Of a DNA stretch of 64,000 nucleotides, positions 41,240 through 49,528 are shown piece by piece. Position 1 is the stretch's first letter. Every line of letters begins with the position of its first letter. The notes under the pieces are model-generated. The model worked only from the letters and a program-made list of their open reading frames with translations, ran no database searches and had not been told where the DNA came from. The stretch comes from Hymenobacter yonginensis (lineage in GTDB: Bacteria > Bacteroidota > Bacteroidia > Cytophagales > Hymenobacteraceae), in assembly GCF_027625995.1 (NCBI RefSeq), contig NZ_CP115396.1, positions 3,658,001 to 3,722,000 of the forward strand, in the 5' to 3' direction. A program made the translations under genes and the position numbers.

Positions 41240-41761
41240 ATGCGAGAATTATTACTTCTGCTAATGGCCCTGCTTCTGCACCACGTCGGTACTGCCCAAA
41301 CCGTCCCGGCGACAGTCAATACAACTAGAACTTACATACCAGAAGTCATGGTTGCCCCCACTTATCAGCCCACCCAATCATTGCCGGGCCGAAGCGTGCA
41401 CATCGACCAAATGCCCGTATTTCAAGGCGGCACTGAAGCCTTGCACTGCTTCCTTTACCAGAATAACCGATTGAGCCAACCAAAAAGTGGATACCCGACC
41501 GGAATAGTATTCGTCGGGCTCGTCGTAGATACTGCGGGGCGAGTACGAGATGTGCGGATTCTGCGCGGCCTGCACCCGGCCCTGGATGCTGAAGCATTGC
41601 GACTGACGAACCTGCTGAGCGGGCGTTTCACACCGGGGCAGAACAACAAGCGGCTGGTTGCCGTCCCTCTTACTCTCCCAGTTCGATTTCCGGCAATAGC
41701 CCCCGTTGGCAGAAAGCAGCAGAAGCGCTGCGCTTCATCTTTTACTACCAGTACCCGTTGA
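41240..41761 (+). CDS. Secreted TonB_C-domain protein (4th of 4)
   Basis: A 173-residue protein with a signal peptide (1-19, ending GTAQ), then a TonB_C domain from about residue 56 (IDQMPVFQGGTEALHCFLYQ, GIVFVGLVVDTAGRVRDVRI, LLSGRFTPGQNNKRLVAVPL). The C-terminal 18 residues are basic and Ser/Thr-rich and not part of the domain. Its Cys lies in the first helix (LHCFL). The array ends here; HMG-CoA reductase follows after 60 bases. Confidence 0.82.
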   Translation: MRELLLLLMALLLHHVGTAQTVPATVNTTRTYIPEVMVAPTYQPTQSLPGRSVHIDQMPVFQGGTEALHCFLYQNNRLSQPKSGYPTGIVFVGLVVDTAGRVRDVRILRGLHPALDAEALRLTNLLSGRFTPGQNNKRLVAVPLTLPVRFPAIAPVGRKQQKRCASSFTTSTR

Positions 41762-41821
41762 GGTAGCGAAAACCTTCCTATTTTCCCCGACCCGATTCCT
41801 CACTCCAACCGCGCCCGCCCT

Positions 41822-43378
41822 ATGGTCTTCACGCCCAGCCCCATGCTTCTCAAGCTGCTCTACACCCGCGGCAGCCTGCACAATACGCCCGAAGGTGTGG
41901 CCTTCAGCATCAAAAACCGCCTAGATACGGTGCGCATCACCCGCATCGATCATGTGCAGCTGGATGGCGTGAAGATTGGCGTGGAGCAGATTGCGCTGGA
42001 TTTGGGCGAGGGCGACGTGCGGCCCGCCACCATCTTCAACGCCGACAGCGCCGGCTACACGCTGCCCGTTGGCCAGGCTGCTACTTTTCACCTGGCCACC
42101 GAGCACCTGAAAGAAGGCCTGCACACGGTGCAGGTACAGTTTGTCGCCGACCCCTTCGGCGACCTGAACGTGGAGGTGGAAGACGCCATTGCCGCCCAGC
42201 CCGACAAACGCACCCGTATTCCGCGCTCCGACCAGGACGACTACTCCGACGACGCCATCCGGGCCCGGCAGCAGTTTGCCGAGGAGTTTTCGGGGCAGGA
42301 ATTCAAGCACCTCAAGCACTACTCCTTCGATGCCCACGACCTGCAGGGCAACTGCGAGCATTTCACGGGCGTGACCCAGATTCCGGTGGGGCTGGCCGGC
42401 CCGCTGCGCGTGAATGGCGAGCACGCCGACGGCGAGTTCCTGATTCCGATGGCCACCACCGAAGGCACCCTGGTAGCCAGCTACAACCGCGGTATTCAGC
42501 TCCTGAACCTGTGCGGCGGCGTGAAGTGCACCGTCATCGGCGACGCCATGCAGCGGGCCCCGGTGTTCGTGTTCGACGATGCCCGCGGCGCCCGCGACTT
42601 TGGCAAGTGGGTGGAAGACAACATCGACCAGATCCGGCCTGAGGCCGAAAGCACCTCCCGCATTGCCAAGCTGCAGTACATCGACACTTACCTGAGCAAC
42701 AAGTTCGCCTTCCTGCGCTTCAACTACAGCACCGGCGACGCGGCCGGCCAGAACATGGTGGGCCGCGCCACCTTCGCGGCCTGCTCCTGGATTCTAGAGC
42801 ACTACAAAGGCGCGCCCATCCGCCACTTCTACCTCGAATCCAACTTCGCCACCGACAAAAAAGCCTCCCAGATCAACGTGATGCGCACCCGCGGCAAGCG
42901 CGTGGTGGCGGAGGCCGTCATCAAGCGAGACATTCTGCAGCAGCGCATGCGCGTGACGCCCGAGCAACTGGCCTACCACGGGCAGGTCAGCAACGTGGGC
43001 GCGTTCATCTCCGGGGCCAACAACAACGGCGCGCACTCGGCCAACGGCATCACAGCCCTGTTCATCGCCACCGGCCAGGACGTGGCCAACGTGTCGGAAT
43101 CCTCAGCCGGCGTGCTCTACTCCGAAGTCACGGCCGAGGGCGACCTGTACATCAGCATCACCATCCCAAGCCTGATTGTGGCTACGCACGGCGGCGGCAC
43201 CGGCCTGGCCACCCAGAACGAGTGCCTGCGCATGCTGGGCTGCGTGGGCCGCGGCACGGTCAATAAGTTCGCTGAAATAGTGGCCGGCGTGGTGCTGGCC
43301 GGCGAGCTGAGCCTGGGCTCGGCCATCAGTAGCTCCGACTGGGTGAGCAGCCACGAGCAGTACGGTCGCAACCGGTAG
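41822..43378 (+). CDS. Hydroxymethylglutaryl-CoA reductase with extra N-terminal domain
   Basis: A 518-residue protein. Residues about 160-510 form an HMG-CoA reductase catalytic domain: E214 in PMATTEGTLVAS, STGDAAGQNMV at 303-313, lysine in NFATDKKAS (341-349), GAHSANGI (about 407) and a C-terminal His in SSHEQY. It makes mevalonate from HMG-CoA. Residues about 8-122 are a separate beta-rich domain (NTPEGVAFSIKNRL, LKEGLHTVQVQFV) resembling the C-glycoside deglycosidase beta subunit (DUF6379). This is not part of classical reductases. No other mevalonate gene is in the window. A long palindromic terminator follows. Confidence 0.92.
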   Translation: MVFTPSPMLLKLLYTRGSLHNTPEGVAFSIKNRLDTVRITRIDHVQLDGVKIGVEQIALDLGEGDVRPATIFNADSAGYTLPVGQAATFHLATEHLKEGLHTVQVQFVADPFGDLNVEVEDAIAAQPDKRTRIPRSDQDDYSDDAIRARQQFAEEFSGQEFKHLKHYSFDAHDLQGNCEHFTGVTQIPVGLAGPLRVNGEHADGEFLIPMATTEGTLVASYNRGIQLLNLCGGVKCTVIGDAMQRAPVFVFDDARGARDFGKWVEDNIDQIRPEAESTSRIAKLQYIDTYLSNKFAFLRFNYSTGDAAGQNMVGRATFAACSWILEHYKGAPIRHFYLESNFATDKKASQINVMRTRGKRVVAEAVIKRDILQQRMRVTPEQLAYHGQVSNVGAFISGANNNGAHSANGITALFIATGQDVANVSESSAGVLYSEVTAEGDLYISITIPSLIVATHGGGTGLATQNECLRMLGCVGRGTVNKFAEIVAGVVLAGELSLGSAISSSDWVSSHEQYGRNR

Positions 43379-43400
43379 ACGCCGGGCACGAGCATCCACC

Positions 43401-43448
43401 CACAAAAAAGGCCGCCCTTCTCATGTGAGAAGGGCGGCCTTTTTTGTG
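43401..43448. terminator. Bidirectional terminator, near-perfect palindrome
   Basis: 23-bp stem (43401-43423 with 43426-43448) with A-run and T-run ends, between convergent genes. Confidence 0.85.
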
Positions 43449-43471
43449 AACCATCCAGCTACTGCAGTGCG

Positions 43472-43996
43472 CTACAGCGGGTCGGCAGTTACTTTGAACT
43501 TAGAGTCGGAACGTAGCGTGAGCTCCCGCGCTACGTTGCCGCGCAGCGTTACCTCGGTGTAGAGCGTGTAGCTGGGGGCCTTCAGGTACTTGTCGAGCTT
43601 GGCGTTGCTCGACTGCAGTTCGATGCTGGATACGCCCGTCGGAACGTTATCCAGCGAAGCCAACGGCACTTTGTCGTTCTGGTCGGTGCCGATGGAGATT
43701 TTAATGCTGCGCAGGAAGTTGAAGTTCTCGGCAGCCGGATCGGTGATGGTGAGCGTGAGCTTGGTGAGGCTGACGTCCTTCACTAGGTCGGCGCTGGTGT
43801 TGTTGTTTTTGAAATTCTCCTGTGAGCGCGCCGGCACGGCTATAGGCAAGATGATAGGCGGCGTAACCAGACCGCTGGCCGGGATTTTAATGTTCTGTGA
43901 ATCCGAAATTTCGAACGTCAGCAGGTCGTTGATTTTTTTGCAGCCTACCGTGAGCAGCAGCACCGCCAACGGCAGCAAAAGCAGGATTTTTTTCAT
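43472..43996 (-). CDS. Putative lipoprotein (paralogue of the upstream gene)
   Basis: A 174-residue protein with signal peptide and lipobox (LLLTVGC, Cys at about 19). The mature part is beta-rich and shares a pattern with the gene at 44079: NFxFxRSIKISIGTDQND, VPLASLDNVPTG, NAKLDKYLKAPSYTLYTEVTLRG. No family name is known to me. A -7-like box (TATCTTCG, minus strand 44022-44015) lies 19 bases before the start. An ATG at 44002 would add Met-Thr only. Confidence 0.76.
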   Translation of the reverse strand: MKKILLLLPLAVLLLTVGCKKINDLLTFEISDSQNIKIPASGLVTPPIILPIAVPARSQENFKNNNTSADLVKDVSLTKLTLTITDPAAENFNFLRSIKISIGTDQNDKVPLASLDNVPTGVSSIELQSSNAKLDKYLKAPSYTLYTEVTLRGNVARELTLRSDSKFKVTADPL

Positions 43997-44078
43997 GGTC
44001 ATTGAATTTTTCCCCGAAGATACGTAGTCCGGCGCATGATGGACTTCGTAACGGCCGGGGCAATACTACCGGCCCGCG

Positions 44079-44621
44079 TTAGAGTTGGTCGGCCTGCATC
44101 TGGTAGCGCAGCTGCAGCTGCACTCGGGCCACCGTCTGTCCGGGCTGCCGGAGCTCCAGTTGCGGCGTGAGGAAGTACTGGTCGGAGTGCAGGTAGCTCA
44201 GCAGGGCGGCATTGGTGGGCGTGAGCGTCAGGGTAGTGGCACCAAGAGGCACGTTCGGCAGCGTCGCCAGCAGTATCCGGTCGTTGCCCTGCTCCGAGGT
44301 GATGTACCAGGTCAGCTGGCGCACAAAATCGAAGTTCTGGCCGGCGGGGGCCTGCACCGTAAGCGTGGCCTGGCTGAGGGTGGCCTGCCGCAGCTGCTCC
44401 AGGGTGGTTTTGTGGCGGCGGCAGGAATCCGCAGTGGCAGAGTAGATGCGGGTGGTGGGCAGAAACAGCGTGAGCGGGCCCCCAGCCGGCGCCGTTACAT
44501 CCAGGACCGCCGCCCAGGTATCCACCACGTCAAAGGTCACGGTGGTGTCCTGCGCCTCTTTTTTGCAGCCGAAGCTCAGAGCGGCCAGCAGCAGAAATCC
44601 CAGCAAGTTGTGTAGGCGCAT
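44079..44621 (-). CDS. Putative lipoprotein (paralogue of the downstream gene)
   Basis: A 180-residue protein: signal peptide with lipobox (LLAALSFGC, Cys about 19) starting at MRLHNLL. The mature part shares with the downstream gene the sequence NFDFVRQLTWYITSEQGND, LLATLPNVPLGATTL, NAALLSYLHSDQYFLTPQLELR. The two are probably a tandem duplication and may form a pair on the outer membrane. Longer upstream frames are not supported. Function unknown. Confidence 0.76.
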   Translation of the reverse strand: MRLHNLLGFLLLAALSFGCKKEAQDTTVTFDVVDTWAAVLDVTAPAGGPLTLFLPTTRIYSATADSCRRHKTTLEQLRQATLSQATLTVQAPAGQNFDFVRQLTWYITSEQGNDRILLATLPNVPLGATTLTLTPTNAALLSYLHSDQYFLTPQLELRQPGQTVARVQLQLRYQMQADQL

Positions 44622-44733
44622 ATCGTAGCTAAACAGGTAACATTCCCGCAAACCTATGCCCCGCACGAACCGGGACGCTTGATGCAGATCAAGAAAAAAC
44701 GAACGGGGCCAACCGGTTTCCCCAGCCAGCCCC

Positions 44734-44772
44734 GTCCACAAAATCCGGCTAATCTGCCCAAATCCGTGATTA
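44734..44772. repeat. Single AATCACGGATT-family repeat at a stop codon
   Basis: On the minus strand the 39 bases begin TAATCACGGATTTGGGCAGA and contain GCCGGATTTTGTGGAC. The TAA is the stop codon of homogentisate dioxygenase (44772-44770). It matches the family of the cassette at 32739-32960. Confidence 0.82.
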
Positions 44773-45978
44773 GTCCATCATATCGGCCGACCGTGGCGGG
44801 TCGGGCACGAAGCCAGGCTGCCAGCTCATGGGGTAGTGCGGGTCTACGTAGGGAAGCGCGGCCTCGGTGAGGTAGAGCGGGCGGAAGGTGTCTACCATCA
44901 CGGCCAACTCGTGGGTTTCCTTTTTGCCGAGGCTGGCTTCCACGGTGCCGGGGTGCGGCCCGTGCGGAATGCCGCTCGGGTGCCACGTAAACGAGGCCAG
45001 ATCCACGCCCTTGCGCGACATGAAGTTGCCGGCCACGTAGTACAGCACCTCGTCGGAATCGACGTTGGAGTGGTTGTAGGGCGCCGGAATGCTCAGCGGG
45101 TGGTAGTCGAAGAGGCGCGGCACGAAGGAGCAGATGACGAAGTTGTTGGCCTCGAAGTGCTGGTGTACCGGCGGCGGCTGGTGCAGGCGGCCCGTAATCG
45201 GCTCGAAATCGTGGATGCTGGTGGCGTAGGGGTAGAAGTAGCCGTCCCAGCCCACCACGTCGAACGGCGAGTGGCCGTAGGTGAGGTGGTGCAGTTGGCC
45301 TTCCTTCTTGATCTTGACCAAGTACTCGCCCGACTCCTGCACATCGCCCTCAATCAGCTCGCTCGGCGGCCGGATGTCCCGCTCGCAGTAGGGCGAGTGT
45401 TCCAGCAGCTGCCCGAAGTGGTTGCGGTAGCGGCGGCACGTTTCCACGGGGCTGAACGACTCGATGATGAGCAGGCGCACCGGCCCGTCCTCGAAGTGCA
45501 GCTGGTGGATGATGGTGCGCGGAATAACGATGTAGTCGCCGGGCTCGAAGGCCACCTTGCCCATCTGGCTCCACAGCTCGCCGCGGCCCTCGTGCACGAA
45601 AATCACCTCATCGGCCAGCGCGTTTTTGTAGTAGTACTGCATCCGCTTCTCGGTGGGGTTGCAGATGCTCATGGTCACGTCGGCGTTGCCGAGCAGCGTC
45701 TGGCGGGCCTGCAGATAGTCGCCGCCGGTGCTCACCTGGCCGAGGGTGCGCAGGTGGCTGGGCTCCAGCGGCCGGTCTTTCAGCAGTTTGGGGCTGTAGG
45801 GCTCGGGCGTGCCTACCTTCTGGATTTCGGTGGGCGGATGCTGGTGGTAGAGCAGCGACGAAACGCCGTGGAAGCCCAGCGTGCCCACCAGCTGCTCGGC
45901 GTAGAGCGTGCCGTCGGGCTGGCGGAACTGGGTGTGGCGCTTGCGCGGAATCTGGCCGAGGCGGTGGTAGTAAGCCAT
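44770..45978 (-). CDS. hmgA: Homogentisate 1,2-dioxygenase
   Basis: A 402-residue cupin dioxygenase that opens the ring of homogentisate in tyrosine breakdown. Typical segments are MAYYHRLGQIPRKRHTQFR at the N-terminus, HEGRGELWSQMG, PRTIIHQLHFEDG, the iron-site region PPPVHQHFEANNFVICSF (about 289-306), and SGIPHGPHPGT. ATG 45978 begins the conserved N-terminus. It is single; no fumarylacetoacetase or maleylacetoacetate isomerase is adjacent. Its TAA stop overlaps a dispersed repeat. Confidence 0.96.
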   Translation of the reverse strand: MAYYHRLGQIPRKRHTQFRQPDGTLYAEQLVGTLGFHGVSSLLYHQHPPTEIQKVGTPEPYSPKLLKDRPLEPSHLRTLGQVSTGGDYLQARQTLLGNADVTMSICNPTEKRMQYYYKNALADEVIFVHEGRGELWSQMGKVAFEPGDYIVIPRTIIHQLHFEDGPVRLLIIESFSPVETCRRYRNHFGQLLEHSPYCERDIRPPSELIEGDVQESGEYLVKIKKEGQLHHLTYGHSPFDVVGWDGYFYPYATSIHDFEPITGRLHQPPPVHQHFEANNFVICSFVPRLFDYHPLSIPAPYNHSNVDSDEVLYYVAGNFMSRKGVDLASFTWHPSGIPHGPHPGTVEASLGKKETHELAVMVDTFRPLYLTEAALPYVDPHYPMSWQPGFVPDPPRSADMMD

Positions 45979-46150
45979 TGCGAAACGGACGTTGGGTGGG
46001 TGGGAAGTATGGGGAGGTGAAGGTAAGAAGGTTTGGCGGCACCCACGCAGCCCGCGGCCCCACTGGAAAACGGCCAGCTCTAATTGCACCAACTTCAACC
46101 GTTAGGCTCCAATACCGGTCCGGGGCGCCGGCTGCCGAAACGGAATGGCC

Positions 46151-46158
46151 TACCTTTG
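46151..46158 (+). promoter_or_regulatory. Promoter -7 box of the second transglutaminase gene
   Basis: TACCTTTG, 46 bases upstream of ATG 46205. It lies inside the possible longer frame from ATG 46145, which supports the shorter start. Confidence 0.6.
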
Positions 46159-46204
46159 TGTTAGCACTATCCAGGCGGCCGTTGCCGCTGTTTTTCTGTT
46201 CGTT

Positions 46205-47203
46205 ATGCGCTTTACCTTGCTCCGCTGCCTGCTGCCCGCTGGCGTCGCTTTGCTGGCGGCCGGCCCCACGTCGGCGCCCCGCACCCGCACCTTCACCTTT
46301 GAGTACACGGCCACCGTACCCGCCCTGCCCGCCACCACCGACTCGCTGGAGCTGTGGCTGCCCGTGCCCCACCCCGACGCCTCGCAGGAGCTGCGCAACC
46401 TGAAAATCAGCACCACCGCGCCCTACACGCTCACCAAGGCGCCGTTCGGCAATACCATGCTGCACCTGAAAGTGCCCGCCGCCCAGGCTGCCGGCCTCAC
46501 GGTGGCCATGCGCTTCGAAGCCACCCGGCGCGAGCACCAGAACCCCTACCTGGCCGGCGCCGCGCCCAAGAAACTACGCGCCGCCGATGCCGCCGACCCC
46601 AACATGGCCCGCTGGCTCCAGCCCGACCGCCTCGTACCGCTCGACGATAAAATCAAGTTTTGGGCCCTGGAAGTGGTGGCCAAAGCCGGCGCCAAAACCG
46701 ACCTCGAAAAAGCCCGCGCCATCTACGAGCACGTGGTGAGCACCGTCACCTACGACAAATCGGGGCAGGGCTGGGGCCGCGGCGACATCTACTACGCCTG
46801 CGACGCCCGTCGCGGCAACTGCACCGACTTCCACGCCGTGTTCATCGGCTACTGCCGGGCCGTGGGCATTCCGGCGCGCTTCAGCATCGGGTTTCCGGTG
46901 CCCGCCGAGCGCGGCACCGGCGAAATCAAGGGCTACCACTGCTGGGCTGAGTTCTACACCGCCCAGACCGGCTGGGTGCCCGTCGATGCTTCCGAAGCCG
47001 CCAAAGACCCCAGCCGCCGCGCCTACTTCTTCGGCGCCCACGACGAAAACCGCGTGGAGTTCAGCCGCGGCCGCGACCTAGCCCTCACGCCCCGTCAGCA
47101 GGGTCAGCCGCTCAACTACTTCATCTACCCCTACGCCGAGCTGGGCGGCAAGCCCTTCGAGGGCGTGAAGCGCGAGTTCCGGTATCAGGATGTAGGGAAG
47201 TAA
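46205..47203 (+). CDS. Exported transglutaminase-like protein
   Basis: A 332-residue protein with a signal peptide (about 1-23). An N-terminal beta domain (about 28-110) precedes the core with triad C206 (GNCTDFHAVF), H245 (GYHCWAEF) and D261 (VPVDASEA). The lay-out (immunoglobulin-like domain then transglutaminase core) matches bacterial proteins acting on peptides or glycans outside the cytoplasm. This family differs from the protein at 17235, which lacks the beta domain. It is followed by a long hairpin repeat. Confidence 0.89.
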   Translation: MRFTLLRCLLPAGVALLAAGPTSAPRTRTFTFEYTATVPALPATTDSLELWLPVPHPDASQELRNLKISTTAPYTLTKAPFGNTMLHLKVPAAQAAGLTVAMRFEATRREHQNPYLAGAAPKKLRAADAADPNMARWLQPDRLVPLDDKIKFWALEVVAKAGAKTDLEKARAIYEHVVSTVTYDKSGQGWGRGDIYYACDARRGNCTDFHAVFIGYCRAVGIPARFSIGFPVPAERGTGEIKGYHCWAEFYTAQTGWVPVDASEAAKDPSRRAYFFGAHDENRVEFSRGRDLALTPRQQGQPLNYFIYPYAELGGKPFEGVKREFRYQDVGK

Positions 47204-47224
47204 CGGGGGGAGTCCCGTAAGAAT

Positions 47225-47317
47225 GTCATGCAGAGGCGCAGCCGAAGCATCTCGCTAGTGTAGTAATCAATGAGGTTACCACACTAGCAAGATGCTTCGG
47301 CTGCGCCTCTGCATGAC
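47225..47317. repeat. 42-bp hairpin, GTCATGC family
   Basis: Arms 47225-47266 and 47276-47317 match at 40 of 42 positions with a 9-base loop. The outer ends are GTCATGCAGAGG and CCTCTGCATGAC. A separate single arm of the GTCATTCC type (GATTCCTCCTTCGTCGGAAT then GAC) follows at 47334-47356. Confidence 0.88.
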
Positions 47318-47442
47318 GTTTCGGTTTTACTCAGATTCCTCCTTCGTCGGAATGACAGTTCTTACCCACCCCCAAAATCAAAACGGCCGGAGTCCCCACC
47401 CCGGCCGCTTCGCAGTATAGATTTCCCCTAATTGTAATGCAC

Positions 47443-49125
47443 TTATTTCATGGACAGCTTTTGCATGGGATTGGCGGAACCGTCGGCCATGGCCTGCACC
47501 GCCTGTTTCAGCTCGGCGTCCTGCTCCCGCAGGGTGGCGTAGTAAGCGGGCTTACCATAGGCACTACGAGCAATATACGCTTTTAGTTGATTACGAAGTA
47601 GTTCGGCACAGCGCTTCAGGTGAATGGGGTTGGCCGGCATGCCGTCTTTGGCGGCCACTTCGGCCAGCTCCTGCAGCTGCGCATCGCTGATGCGGAAGGT
47701 GGCCAGGTACTGCTCGGGGCGCAAAGCCTCCAGCTCTGCTTTGTGGCCCTGGAAGTAGTTGAGCGCAAACTCGCGCACCAAATTGTGGCTCTGCAGGCGG
47801 GTGTAGTAGGCCGAAAACGCCGTGGTGTCGCGCGGCACAAACAGGTCGGGCATGATGCCGCCGCCGCCGTACACGGTGCGGCCGTGCACCGTTTTGTAGC
47901 GCAGCGAGTCGGCGAAATGGATGCTGTCGGCGTGGAACAGCTCGCCGTGGCGCAGGCGGTTCTGCAGGTCCTGCTCGTAGGCGGCCAGCCCGTGGCTGTA
48001 TGATTTCTGAATGCTGCGGCCCGAGGGCGTGTAGTAGCGTGCAATGGTCAGGCGCAGCTCCGAGCCGTCGTTGAGGGCAATGGGCTGCTGCACCAGACCC
48101 TTACCGAAGGTGCGGCGGCCTACCACCAGCGCCCGGTCGTGGTCCTGCAGAGCGCCGGCCACCACCTCGGCGGCCGAGGCCGAGCCTTCGTCCACGAGCA
48201 CCACCAGCGGGCCTTCCTCGAACTCGCCCAGCACCCGCGAATAGGTCTGGGTGTCGTACTGGTCGCCTTTGCCGTCGGTGTACACGATTTTGCGGGTTCC
48301 CCCGATGAACTCGTCGGCCAGCTTGGTGGCGCGGTCGAGGTAGCCGCCGGGGTTGCCACGCAAGTCCAGCACGAGGCCGGTCATGCCCTGGCGGCGCAGG
48401 TCGCCGAGGGCCTGCTTGAACTCGTCGTAGGTGCCGCTGGCGAAGCGGCTGATTTTGATGTAGCCGGTGGTGGCGTCGAGCAGGTAGGCCACGTCCACCG
48501 AGTTGTTGGGGATGCGGTTACGCACCAGCGCCACGTTGATGGGCTTGACCACTGTGTGGCGGCGCAGCTGCAGCACCACCTTGGAGCCGCGCGGACCGCG
48601 CAGCTTCTGAAACATCTGCTCGGTGCTGATGTGCATGCCCGACACCCGCTCGCCGTTCACGGCCAGAATACGGTCGCCGGCCTGCAGGCCCGACTGCTCG
48701 GCCGGGCCGCCGCTGAGCGGGGCCACCACCGTTACGGTGTCGTGGAAAATATTGAACTCCACCCCGACGCCGTCGAAATCACTCTGCAGAAACGCCGAGG
48801 CGGCCTGCTGCTGCTTGGCCGGAATGAATACCGAGTGCGGGTCGAGCCGCTCCAGCATGCGCGCAATGGCGTAGTCGGACAGGGCTTCGGCGTCCACGGA
48901 GTCCACGTAGTCGCGGTCCACGTAGCTCAGGATTTCCTTGAATTTCAGGTAGCCACGCGCCGTGCCGTCGGGGTTCTGGTCGGAAGGCCGGAACGGATTG
49001 GCCCCGATCAGCACGCCGCACACCAGCGCCAGCGCCAACAGCCACGGCTGCCGCGCCCGCCGCCGCGCAAGACGCGGCTCAGGCCCGGGAGAAAGCACTG
49101 GCTGAAGCAAAGGCTCGGCTGCCAT
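47443..49125 (-). CDS. S41-family C-terminal processing protease
   Basis: A 560-residue periplasmic protease with an N-terminal membrane anchor (about 28-42). A helical region (50-110), PDZ domain (about 118-190, GVGVEFN, GLQAGDRILAVNG), and catalytic domain follow. The latter has LDLRGNPGGYL (254-264), nucleophile Ser in GSASAAE (S317) and Lys342 in TFGKGLVQ. The C-terminal part (about 390-560) resembles the Bacteroidota C-terminal processing peptidase group. It probably degrades or trims envelope proteins. Confidence 0.95.
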   Translation of the reverse strand: MAAEPLLQPVLSPGPEPRLARRRARQPWLLALALVCGVLIGANPFRPSDQNPDGTARGYLKFKEILSYVDRDYVDSVDAEALSDYAIARMLERLDPHSVFIPAKQQQAASAFLQSDFDGVGVEFNIFHDTVTVVAPLSGGPAEQSGLQAGDRILAVNGERVSGMHISTEQMFQKLRGPRGSKVVLQLRRHTVVKPINVALVRNRIPNNSVDVAYLLDATTGYIKISRFASGTYDEFKQALGDLRRQGMTGLVLDLRGNPGGYLDRATKLADEFIGGTRKIVYTDGKGDQYDTQTYSRVLGEFEEGPLVVLVDEGSASAAEVVAGALQDHDRALVVGRRTFGKGLVQQPIALNDGSELRLTIARYYTPSGRSIQKSYSHGLAAYEQDLQNRLRHGELFHADSIHFADSLRYKTVHGRTVYGGGGIMPDLFVPRDTTAFSAYYTRLQSHNLVREFALNYFQGHKAELEALRPEQYLATFRISDAQLQELAEVAAKDGMPANPIHLKRCAELLRNQLKAYIARSAYGKPAYYATLREQDAELKQAVQAMADGSANPMQKLSMK

Positions 49126-49528
49126 AAGACACTGAGGGAGTAGAGGTTGGGGCTATAGAAAACGCTTCTGATAATGGACAGGATTTCAAATCTATTGAAA
49201 CTTTTCCAAGAAAATTACAGTGTACATACAGTGATATGAATTATCCGATAACAATGCAATTTCATCTTTGTATAGCTCAAAATATTGCCATTTCAGGCCG
49301 AAGTCAGTGCAAATCCTTTTGCCTTGCGGCGACAGGCAATCAAAGGTATGTTTATGATTATATGGGGATTAAATCTTTCGCTGAACCTTACGAATTCCCG
49401 GACCGACCGGATTGTTGGGCCGTTGGATTGTGCGCGGCACCGGCACACGGTTCCAGCCCCCTGTCGTATCTTTGCAGCAGCCGGCGGCGGGTGCTGCCAG
49501 GCCGCGTACTTTCTCCTTTGCTTCCGTG
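49126..49528. other. Gene-free divergent region with AT-rich core
   Basis: About 400 bases between the divergent S41 protease gene and ruvX. The part 49150-49400 is clearly AT-rich compared with the rest of the window, without a frame I trust. It includes the direct repeat CAGTG-TACATA-CAGTG (around 49219-49234). The ruvX promoter (TATCTTTG) is at 49467. A frame from 49236 does not resemble any protein family. Confidence 0.5.
49467..49474 (+). promoter_or_regulatory. ruvX promoter -7 box
   Basis: TATCTTTG, perfect consensus, 54 bases before ATG 49529. Confidence 0.55.

Noticed and set aside
39541-41761. Complete TonB-ExbB-ExbD energy system
   Set aside because: No ExbB or TonB-dependent receptor here; the ExbD genes are about 37 kb away. 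Only the TonB_C domain is supported.
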